From an uncultured Bacteroidota bacterium (lineage in GTDB: Bacteria; Bacteroidota; Bacteroidia; Flavobacteriales; Flavobacteriaceae): a stretch of DNA of 5,401 nt. Shown one piece after another: positions 1 to 5,401 of this stretch (position 1 is the first letter of the stretch; each line of letters starts with the position of its first letter). Where the stretch lies: contig CACEKL010000027.1 of the NCBI GenBank assembly GCA_902560025.1, forward strand, positions 1 to 5,401. Direction: 5' to 3'. The position numbers and the translations under genes were made by a program. Below the pieces are notes generated by a model. It had not been told where the DNA came from, searched no databases, and was given only the letters and a program-made list of their open reading frames with translations.

Positions 1-204
1 TTAACTAATAATAAATTGAAAATCAGTAATGCTAAACATAAAATAATTAGATATAAACATGTTCTATCACATCAGCATTTATTCATTGCGTTTTACTTAA
101 TTAATTTAAATACAGTTATTAACGATGGATATGATATATCTAATTTGAATGATTTTACTTTTCCAGTACCCATTTCAAATTTTATCAATAAGTACTTAAT
201 CTAG
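1..204 (+). CDS. mutY: Adenine DNA glycosylase MutY, C-terminal fragment (5' end outside window)
   Basis: The frame is open from the first base and ends with TAG at 202-204, giving about 67 residues. They resemble the end of the MutY C-terminal (MutT/NUDIX-like) domain, which recognises 8-oxoguanine opposite the misincorporated adenine. The visible signature is 'YKHVLSHQHL', followed by a beta-strand-like 'IAFYLINL' and the ending 'FPVPISNFI'; MutY proteins of Bacteroidota typically end in a similar 'PVPVLIxNF' block. The helix-hairpin-helix glycosylase core and the Fe-S cluster cysteines would lie to the left, outside the window. The TTG at 16 is an internal Leu codon, not a start, because the frame and the similarity continue to the window edge. 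Position directly before ssb and gldE supports the call, since mutY-ssb-gldE is a recurring order in flavobacteria. The assignment rests on short motifs and context. Confidence 0.85.
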   Translation, partial: LTNNKLKISNAKHKIIRYKHVLSHQHLFIAFYLINLNTVINDGYDISNLNDFTFPVPISNFINKYLI

Positions 205-244
205 GAAGTTGAATTTTGTATATTTAGTCATAATTATTTAAACA

Positions 245-670
245 ATGAGCGGGACATTAAATAAAGTAATGTTAATTGGCCATCTTGGAGATGATGTAAA
301 AATTAAACATTTTGATAATGGAGGTTGTATTGCAAGATTTCCATTGGCAACTAATGAGTCTTATACAAATAAAACAACTAATGAAAAAGTAACTAACACA
401 GACTGGCATAATATTGTAGTTAGAAATAAAGCTGCAGAAATTTGTGAAAAATATTTATCAAAAGGAGATAAAGTTTATGTTGAAGGTAAACTAAGAACCA
501 GAAAATGGCAAGGTGATGATGGAGCTGATAGATATACTACAGAAGTAAATGTTGACGAGTTTACATTTTTATCTACAAAGAAAGACTCTGGAAATAATGT
601 GGAGCAAAATACACCTTCAGTACCAGAGAGTAAAGAGGCTGATCAGACTGAAGATGACTTACCATTCTAA
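245..670 (+). CDS. ssb: Single-stranded DNA-binding protein
   Basis: This 141-residue protein is a complete bacterial SSB. It coats single-stranded DNA as a tetramer during replication, recombination and repair and recruits partner enzymes through its tail. The OB fold spans about residues 4-110. It opens with 'LNKVMLIGHLGDD', has the 'TDWHNIVV' strand with Trp54, then 'YLSKGDKVYVEGKLRTRKW' with Trp88, and ends at 'VDEFTFLS'. A disordered acidic linker of about 25 residues follows, and the protein ends in DDLPF, the conserved acidic tip that binds SSB partner proteins. ATG at 245 is chosen because the OB fold starts four residues later. There is no Shine-Dalgarno motif upstream, only an A/T-rich leader, as is normal in Bacteroidota. 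The gene starts 40 bases after mutY, consistent with a shared repair/replication operon. Confidence 0.97.
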   Translation: MSGTLNKVMLIGHLGDDVKIKHFDNGGCIARFPLATNESYTNKTTNEKVTNTDWHNIVVRNKAAEICEKYLSKGDKVYVEGKLRTRKWQGDDGADRYTTEVNVDEFTFLSTKKDSGNNVEQNTPSVPESKEADQTEDDLPF

Positions 671-709
671 GTCTATTAATTTAAAATTCTTAAATATTAT
701 AATTAATCT

Positions 710-1960
710 GTGATAGTTAAAATTATTTTAATTCTAATTTTTCTAATCTTATCAGCATTAACATCTGGCTGCGAAGTTGCTTTTTTCTCCCTGGATAAAT
801 CAATTATTCCTGAGGATAATAGTAATAAACTAATCAAAAAAATTGAGTCTCTATTAGAAAAACCAAAAAGGCTTCTTGCAACAATATTAATTTCAAATAA
901 CTTCATAAATATTGCAATTGTTATATTATTTGCATCTATAGATAATCCTTATCTAAGCTCAATTAATAATCCAATAATTGAGACTATAATTGAAGTTGGT
1001 GTAATAGGAATGCTTATACTATTTATTGGAGATATTTTACCTAAGATATATGCAAACAGAAATCCTTTGATATTTTCAAAGGTAATGGTGAATCCAATTT
1101 ATTTCCTTGATAGGTACATATTATTTCTATTTAATCAGCCAATGAGTAAATCAATGAACTACCTTGAATCTAGTCTAGCAAAAGATACTGAACAACTTTC
1201 AGTAGATAAATTATCTCAAGCACTAGAGTTAACTGACTCGAAGGAGACAAGTAAAGAAGAGAAAAAGATACTTAAAGGTATTGTCAACTTTGGAAACGTA
1301 GAGACAAGACAGATTATGTGTCCCCGAGTTGATGTCTTTGCATTAGAGGCAAATAAAGATATGAATGAAATCATTGATGAATTAATATCCAATGGGTTTT
1401 CAAGAGTACCTGTATTTGAAGATAATCTTGATAAAATTCAAGGAGTTTTATATGTAAAAGATCTATTGCCACATCTTGAAAAAGAAAATTTTAATTGGAC
1501 TTCATTACTTAGAAAGCCACTTTATATTCCTGAAAATAAAAAACTTGATGATCTCCTTACAGAATTTAAAACAAAGAAAATTCATATGGCAATTGTGGTA
1601 GATGAATATGGTGGCACATCTGGAATAATTACTCTCGAAGATGTAATTGAGGAGATCTTTGGTGAACTTAGTGATGAGTTTGATGAAGAAGATAATCTTT
1701 TTTCAAAGTTGGATGAGAATACCTATGTTTTTGACTCCAAAATTAATTTACAAGATTTTTACAGAGCAATAAACCTAAAAGATACCTCATCCTTTGATCA
1801 AGTATCATCTGAAATTGAAACATTGGGAGGGCTATTAATTGAAAAAATAAAAAAAATTCCTAGGGTAGGGCAGATTATTTATCATGATAACTACAAATTT
1901 ATTATTGAAATTGTAGATAATAAAAGAATAAAACAAGTAAAGCTAATCTTACCAAAATAA
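710..1960 (+). CDS. gldE: GldE-type CNNM/CorC membrane protein with CBS pair
   Basis: This 416-residue protein belongs to the CNNM/CorC (HlyC/CorC) family of inner-membrane proteins linked to magnesium or other cation efflux. In flavobacteria the member next to ssb is GldE, associated with gliding motility. The DUF21/CNNM membrane domain covers about residues 1-190, with 'LTSGCEVAFFSL' in helix 1, hydrophobic stretches near 60-77 and 93-110, and the 'GDILPK' motif at 107-112. A CBS pair follows (about 200-320), including 'DEYGGTSGIITLEDVIEEIF' at 298-317, a hallmark of the family. The CorC_HlyC C-terminal domain covers about 333-414. The start is GTG at 710: an in-frame TAA at 704-706 rules out anything further upstream, and the next in-frame ATG lies past the first two hydrophobic segments. 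It lies 39 bases after ssb. The family's usual Glu in G-E-x-x-P-K is Asp108 here. The family is certain; the GldE name relies on synteny, and gldD is absent downstream. Confidence 0.9.
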   Translation: MIVKIILILIFLILSALTSGCEVAFFSLDKSIIPEDNSNKLIKKIESLLEKPKRLLATILISNNFINIAIVILFASIDNPYLSSINNPIIETIIEVGVIGMLILFIGDILPKIYANRNPLIFSKVMVNPIYFLDRYILFLFNQPMSKSMNYLESSLAKDTEQLSVDKLSQALELTDSKETSKEEKKILKGIVNFGNVETRQIMCPRVDVFALEANKDMNEIIDELISNGFSRVPVFEDNLDKIQGVLYVKDLLPHLEKENFNWTSLLRKPLYIPENKKLDDLLTEFKTKKIHMAIVVDEYGGTSGIITLEDVIEEIFGELSDEFDEEDNLFSKLDENTYVFDSKINLQDFYRAINLKDTSSFDQVSSEIETLGGLLIEKIKKIPRVGQIIYHDNYKFIIEIVDNKRIKQVKLILPK

Positions 1961-1968
1961 ATTATTAA

Positions 1969-2853
1969 TTGAACATTGGAGTCAGAAAATGGGGAACTTT
2001 AATAATCCTATCTATTATATGGGGAAGTTCATATATTCTAATTAAAAAAGGGTTAACAGGATTAACTCCTGTGCAATTAGGTTCATTAAGAATGATAATT
2101 ACAGCTATTCTAATTGTCCCATTTAGTATCAACAAACTTAAAAGTATTCCAAAAGATAAAATTAAATGGGTAGTTTTTTCAGCATTTATTGGAACTTTTT
2201 TCCCAAATTATTTATTCGCTTTTGCAGAAACTGAAATTTCTAGTGCTATAGCAGGAGTTATGGTGTCACTTACACCATTATTTACATTAATAATAAGTGT
2301 TTTATTCTTTAAAGAGGAATTTTTTAAAAAGCAATTTGCAGGGGTACTTATTGGTTTTATCGGGATTCTAATTTTAGTGAATAATGAGTTTTTAATTTCA
2401 GGCCTAAACTTATTATATGTTTCTTTTACAATTTTAGCTGCATTTTTCTATGCTGTAAATGCTAATATTTTAAAATATAAATTACCAGGTATTTCTGCAG
2501 TTGCCATAATTGGTATGAGTTTTATCTTTTTAGTTTTACCTGCTTCTATTATCCTTTTTTTTACTGAGTTTCCATTTAAAACATTTACATCAAATCCTTT
2601 AATAATAGAATCAATTATATATATCGTAGTACTTGCATTTTTTGGAACAGCAATTGCAAAAGTTTTATACATAAAACTTCTGGCAATTTCATCTCCAGTT
2701 TTCTCAGTTTCAACAACATATTTAATACCAATAGTTGCAATTTTTTGGGGATTATTAGACGGAGAAGAATTTAAGCTAATACAGTTTATAGGTACATCTG
2801 TTATTTTAGTTGGGGTATATCTTGTTACAAAAAAAAAGGCACCTAATAGTTAG
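1969..2853 (+). CDS. EamA-family (DMT superfamily) transporter
   Basis: This 294-residue inner-membrane protein has the length and two-repeat layout of a drug/metabolite transporter with ten helices. The first EamA repeat (about residues 8-138) opens with 'IIWGSSYILIKKGL' and ends with 'PLFTLIISVLFFKEE' plus 'GVLIGFIGILIL'. The second (about 146-287) shows the matching ending 'YLIPIVAIFWGLLDGEE' plus 'IGTSVILVGVYL'. The tail is short and basic. Family members export amino acids, purines and other small metabolites; the substrate cannot be read from this sequence. TTG at 1969 is the likely start, because an in-frame TAA sits directly upstream (1966-1968) and the next ATG (codon 42) would delete the first helix. 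It begins 8 bases after gldE, so it is almost certainly cotranscribed and perhaps translationally coupled. It occupies the place where gldD is often found. Its stop codon lies inside the terminator hairpin. Confidence 0.92.
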   Translation: MNIGVRKWGTLIILSIIWGSSYILIKKGLTGLTPVQLGSLRMIITAILIVPFSINKLKSIPKDKIKWVVFSAFIGTFFPNYLFAFAETEISSAIAGVMVSLTPLFTLIISVLFFKEEFFKKQFAGVLIGFIGILILVNNEFLISGLNLLYVSFTILAAFFYAVNANILKYKLPGISAVAIIGMSFIFLVLPASIILFFTEFPFKTFTSNPLIIESIIYIVVLAFFGTAIAKVLYIKLLAISSPVFSVSTTYLIPIVAIFWGLLDGEEFKLIQFIGTSVILVGVYLVTKKKAPNS

Positions 2854-2866
2854 ATGCCTTTTTTTA
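2829..2866. terminator. Bidirectional intrinsic terminator between convergent operons
   Basis: The arm AAAAAAAGGCA (2831-2841) is perfectly complementary to TGCCTTTTTTT (2855-2865). Inside it, CTAA (2843-2846) pairs with TTAG (2850-2853), leaving one C/A mismatch and a 3-base loop. On the plus strand the hairpin ends in seven T; on the minus strand the opposing A run (2829-2837) becomes a nine-U tract. It can therefore stop both the EamA operon and the M16 operon. It overlaps the last codons and the TAG stop (2851-2853) of the EamA gene, and it lies 14 bases beyond the M16 gene's stop. Confidence 0.88.
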
Positions 2867-2879
2867 AAAGTATTACTTC

Positions 2880-5024
2880 TTAATTAAAATCAGAATCTGA
2901 AGTTTTCACATCAAGTTTAATTGAACTGAATTTAATAGTAATTCCTCCTGGAATTGGAAGTCCTGGTGTTACTTGGTTAATTTCACTAGGAATTAAAACA
3001 CCATCAACCTCTTCATATTCTTTAATAGTTGTCTCAACAACTAACTGATTGCCATCAACCTCTTGTGTTTCAACTTCTTTTAGTTTTAAACCAGTTTCAA
3101 TTGAATAATATTCAGTCTTGTTTTCAGTTATTTTCACTTCATAAACCTTCTGATCATCGATAGTTGAAGTTCCAACAAGTTCAATTAAATCATAATCATA
3201 ATTTAATTCAGAAAATAATGCAGAGTTAATTATAGCCTGTTCAAGTTCTCCTTCTGATAAAGGCATTCTTTGTCCATTAACTACATTATATCCTTGATAT
3301 TTATTGAAAACACTTTTTTGAACCTCCATTCCTCCAGCAGTTACAGTAGAAATTGATTGGTTTTGATTATTTTTTAGAGAATAAAATTCTAGAACAAAGC
3401 TTTGACCTTGCATATTTAAATTAGCTGATCCTCTAATCTGAATAGACTCAACTTTTTCTAATCTGTCTTTACCTCCAATTAAGTCAATATAATTGCCGAT
3501 TATACTTTCAACAGTTATACTAGAGTCAACTGAGTAATCAGGCTTTTCTGTAATATTACCATACTCATCGTGGTAAAAAACTTGTATATCTTTTTTGTCA
3601 ATATCAATTGATTCTATATTTTCAAGAATATTACCAACTTTTCCAGTTATAACTATTTGAGCATTATCTGCAAGAATAAACTCTTTGGATGATTGAATTA
3701 TCTCCTCTTTTGAAACTTTATTGATATTTTCAAGAAATGTATTATAAAAATCTTCTGGCAGATTCTCTGTTCTAATATTTAAAGCTTGATTAGCAATAGT
3801 TACAGGATCTTCCATAGACATTGCAAAAGAACCAAAATATCCAGATTTTGCATTCTCTAATTCTTCATCTGTTATTGGAATATTTGACATTTTTTTAAGC
3901 TGATTATATATCTCAACAACCGCACTGTCAACTACTTCATCTCTTACAGTAGTTCTAGCTTGGAATTTTGTTTTGGTATCTGAATTGGCAGGAAGAATAG
4001 ATCTAGCATAATAAGCATAACCCATATCTTCTCTAATAACTGATTCTAGTCTTGATTCAGGTCTAGCTCCTAAAACTCTATTAGCAATATTTGCAGAGAA
4101 ATAACTGTTATCTGCAAGACTTCTTTGGATTATATTTTGAAAAGTAACCTCTACATTCGCTGAGTTAGGAACATCAACTACATGAATTGTTATTTTATCT
4201 GACATAGTTGGCTCTCTAAAACTATTAATTGATCCATCTTCAAATAAGCTGTTTAGATTTTCAGAATTCTTCCATTCACCAAATAATTTTTCTGCAATTT
4301 CGATAGTTTCATCTACATCCACATCCCCTAAAACAACTAAATAAGCATTATTAGGTCTAAAATATGTATCGTAAAAATTTGATATATCATCAATTACAAC
4401 ATTTGAGACAGACTCTTGAGTTGTATACTCTGACTGAGGGTGACCATTTCCAAAAGCTAAAACATTCTCTACTCTTCTAGCAATTGTCGAAGCATTCTTT
4501 TCATCTACTTTAAGTCCTTCAATTAGTTTTGATTTCTCCTTTTCAAACTCCTCATTTGTAAATACTGGATATAAAGCACCTTGAGCAAACATAGTTAGCG
4601 TCCTATCAAAATATCTAGATAAAGAAGACATTGAACCACCATTTGAGTTGTAATTAATAAAAGAACCCATAAAATCTTTTTCTTCTATAAATTCATCCTT
4701 ATTTTGGAAATTGTTCCCTTTTCCCAGACTTGAAGATAGTAAACTCTTTACACCAGATTTATCTTTTGATAAAATTGGAGGATTATCAATGATTAAGGTA
4801 GCAGAAGCAGTAGGAAGCTTACTGTCTACAACAATCATTAAAGTTAAATTATTATCAAGTTTTTTTGTTATTGGAGTTTTAAACTTGATTTCAGGAGCAG
4901 GACCAGGATCAGGAATGCTTCTGTCAACTTGAGCGATTAATGAATTAGATGATAATACAATAATTATTAATATTATCTTTTTAATAATTCCTAGATACAT
5001 AATTGTTTTAAAATATTTTTTCAT
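2880..5024 (-). CDS. Exported M16-family peptidase homologue lacking HXXEH (partner subunit) with extra C-terminal domain
   Basis: This 714-residue protein appears to be the non-catalytic partner of a two-subunit M16B zinc peptidase, acting in the periplasm. Residues 1-31 look like a signal peptide (Lys-rich start, hydrophobic 'IILIIIVL', cleavage near 'SLIA/Q'). A Pro-rich segment 'DRSIPDPGPAPEIKF' follows. The first M16 domain covers about 46-200; where active members have HXXEH it reads SLLSS (residues 94-98), so zinc binding is lost. The second M16 domain (about 205-460) starts at 'FYDTYFRPNNAYLVVLGDVD' and keeps 'IREDMGYAY', with Arg331 and Tyr338 spaced as in the substrate-binding Arg/Tyr pair of M16 enzymes. 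Residues about 500-714 form an additional, predicted beta-rich domain ('IDLIGGKDRLEKVESIQIRG', 'YYSIETGLKLKEVETQ') of the lipoprotein-carrier/outer-membrane-assembly type. The start is ATG at 5024; Met9 is an alternative that still leaves a signal peptide. It lies three bases after the upstream M16 gene. Its substrate is unknown. Confidence 0.93.
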   Translation of the reverse strand: MKKYFKTIMYLGIIKKIILIIIVLSSNSLIAQVDRSIPDPGPAPEIKFKTPITKKLDNNLTLMIVVDSKLPTASATLIIDNPPILSKDKSGVKSLLSSSLGKGNNFQNKDEFIEEKDFMGSFINYNSNGGSMSSLSRYFDRTLTMFAQGALYPVFTNEEFEKEKSKLIEGLKVDEKNASTIARRVENVLAFGNGHPQSEYTTQESVSNVVIDDISNFYDTYFRPNNAYLVVLGDVDVDETIEIAEKLFGEWKNSENLNSLFEDGSINSFREPTMSDKITIHVVDVPNSANVEVTFQNIIQRSLADNSYFSANIANRVLGARPESRLESVIREDMGYAYYARSILPANSDTKTKFQARTTVRDEVVDSAVVEIYNQLKKMSNIPITDEELENAKSGYFGSFAMSMEDPVTIANQALNIRTENLPEDFYNTFLENINKVSKEEIIQSSKEFILADNAQIVITGKVGNILENIESIDIDKKDIQVFYHDEYGNITEKPDYSVDSSITVESIIGNYIDLIGGKDRLEKVESIQIRGSANLNMQGQSFVLEFYSLKNNQNQSISTVTAGGMEVQKSVFNKYQGYNVVNGQRMPLSEGELEQAIINSALFSELNYDYDLIELVGTSTIDDQKVYEVKITENKTEYYSIETGLKLKEVETQEVDGNQLVVETTIKEYEEVDGVLIPSEINQVTPGLPIPGGITIKFSSIKLDVKTSDSDFN
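4932..5024 (-). other. Signal peptide of the M16 partner subunit
   Basis: Residues 1-31 have two basic patches (Lys2-3/Lys6 and Lys15-16), then an uninterrupted hydrophobic core 'IILIIIVL', a Ser-rich turn, and 'LIA' before Gln32, a frequent first mature residue in Bacteroidota. No Cys follows the core, so this is a Sec/SPase I signal and not a lipoprotein signal. The N-region is long if Met1 is used and of usual length if Met9 (4998-5000) is the true start. Confidence 0.75.
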
Positions 5025-5027
5025 CTT

Positions 5028-5401
5028 TTATTCTTTAGTTTCTGGAAGATATTCCATTATTAATCTTTGAGTTTTATTTAGATGTTTATTTGCAACATCT
5101 TTTATTTCTTCTCTTGTTATAGATCTATAGATATCAGGAAACTTATTGATCATTGATGCATCTCCATATAAATGATAATATTGAGCAAGAGCTTGACTTC
5201 TTCCAGTTACAGATCCCAATGATGAAACATAAGAATTCTCAAATGTGTTTTGTACTTTCTGATAGTTCTTCTCAGATATCAGTTCTTTCTGAATTTTTTC
5301 AATCTCAACCTCTACTTCAACAACCAGATCTTGAAGAGTAGTCTCACCCTGCGGAAGAATAAATATTGTAAAAAGACTATAGTCTTCTTGTTCTATATTA
5401 A
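5028..5401 (-). CDS. M16-family zinc peptidase, C-terminal fragment (N-terminal part outside window)
   Basis: The frame is open from the right edge to TAA at 5028-5030 and gives about 123 residues. It is the final part of an M16 C-terminal domain. It starts within 'EDYSLFTIFILPQGETT', runs through the helix 'VEVEIEKIQKELISE', then 'NTFENSYVSSLGSVTGRSQ', 'ALAQYYHLYGDASMINKFPD' and 'YRSITREEIKDVANKHLN', and ends in 'RLIMEYLPETKE'. The M16 ending pattern of 'I..ITREDI..VA.KYL...R...YLP' is clear. The zinc motif would lie in the first domain beyond the edge, so catalysis is not shown here. In Bacteroidota such genes typically encode the HXXEH-bearing subunit placed just before the inactive partner. 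The reading frame runs on without interruption upstream of the TTG codon at 5219, so that codon is internal (Leu) and this is not a short separate gene. The three-base gap to the next gene implies cotranscription. Confidence 0.9.
   Translation of the reverse strand, partial: NIEQEDYSLFTIFILPQGETTLQDLVVEVEVEIEKIQKELISEKNYQKVQNTFENSYVSSLGSVTGRSQALAQYYHLYGDASMINKFPDIYRSITREEIKDVANKHLNKTQRLIMEYLPETKE

Noticed and set aside
209..244. Possible Bacteroidota promoter before ssb (TTG at 209-211, TA-rich box near 219-226 or 231-238)
   Set aside because: TATATTTA at 219-226 is only 7 bases from the TTG. TAATTATT at 231-238 has a better spacing of 19 but matches TAnnTTTG poorly and would make the message leaderless. 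In DNA this AT-rich such matches arise by chance.
671..709. Gap between ssb and gldE checked for a terminator or promoter
   Set aside because: It is AT-rich with no G/C-containing hairpin and no convincing -33/-7 pair, so read-through from ssb into gldE is more likely.
703..906. 67-residue minus-strand reading frame
   Set aside because: It lies opposite the well-supported start of gldE, has no recognisable domain, and is a chance open frame in AT-rich DNA.
2448..2672. 74-residue minus-strand reading frame
   Set aside because: It lies wholly opposite the second EamA repeat; its hydrophobic-looking stretches mirror the transporter's codons.
4711..4932. 73-residue plus-strand reading frame with a hydrophobic segment
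   Set aside because: It lies opposite the N-terminal M16 domain, whose frame is clearly coding. No start context or family match was seen.
5153..5341. 62-residue plus-strand reading frame
   Set aside because: It lies opposite the conserved end of the upstream M16 gene and has no recognisable features.

Overview
The window looks like a very AT-rich member of the Bacteroidota, most likely a flavobacterial lineage. Three things support this. The order mutY–ssb–gldE is a known Bacteroidota/Flavobacteriia arrangement. Start codons lack Shine-Dalgarno sequences, as is usual in this phylum. The convergent locus holds a pair of M16 peptidase genes with the 'DRS..DPGPAPEIK' start after the signal peptide, a type I recall from Bacteroidota genomes. 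Gene spacing is tight and no stretch over 300 bases lacks a gene. I see no mobile element, tRNA, rRNA or CRISPR array.

The plus-strand block (1–2853) carries four genes in one direction. First is the C-terminal end of an adenine DNA glycosylase (mutY, open at the left edge), then single-stranded DNA-binding protein (ssb), then a CNNM/CorC-type membrane protein with a CBS pair (gldE), then a ten-helix EamA/DMT transporter. Gaps are 40, 39 and 8 bases, so this is probably one operon. In gliding flavobacteria gldD usually follows gldE; here the EamA gene takes that place. The last two genes appear to start with GTG and TTG.

The minus-strand block (2880–5401) is a two-gene operon of M16 zinc-peptidase relatives. 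The upstream gene is cut by the right edge and only its C-terminal end is visible. Three bases later comes a complete 714-residue, exported M16 homologue. It has lost the zinc-binding HXXEH motif but keeps the Arg/Tyr pair of the C-terminal M16 domain, and it carries an extra domain of about 215 residues. This is the arrangement expected of a two-subunit M16 peptidase in the periplasm.

The two blocks converge on a strong hairpin (about 2829–2866) flanked by A and T runs on both sides. It should end transcription from both directions, and it contains the stop codon of the EamA gene. Overall this is an ordinary core-genome region. The points worth a second look are the split-function M16 pair with its fused domain, the missing gldD, and the compact shared terminator. 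I found no evidence of a novel system.
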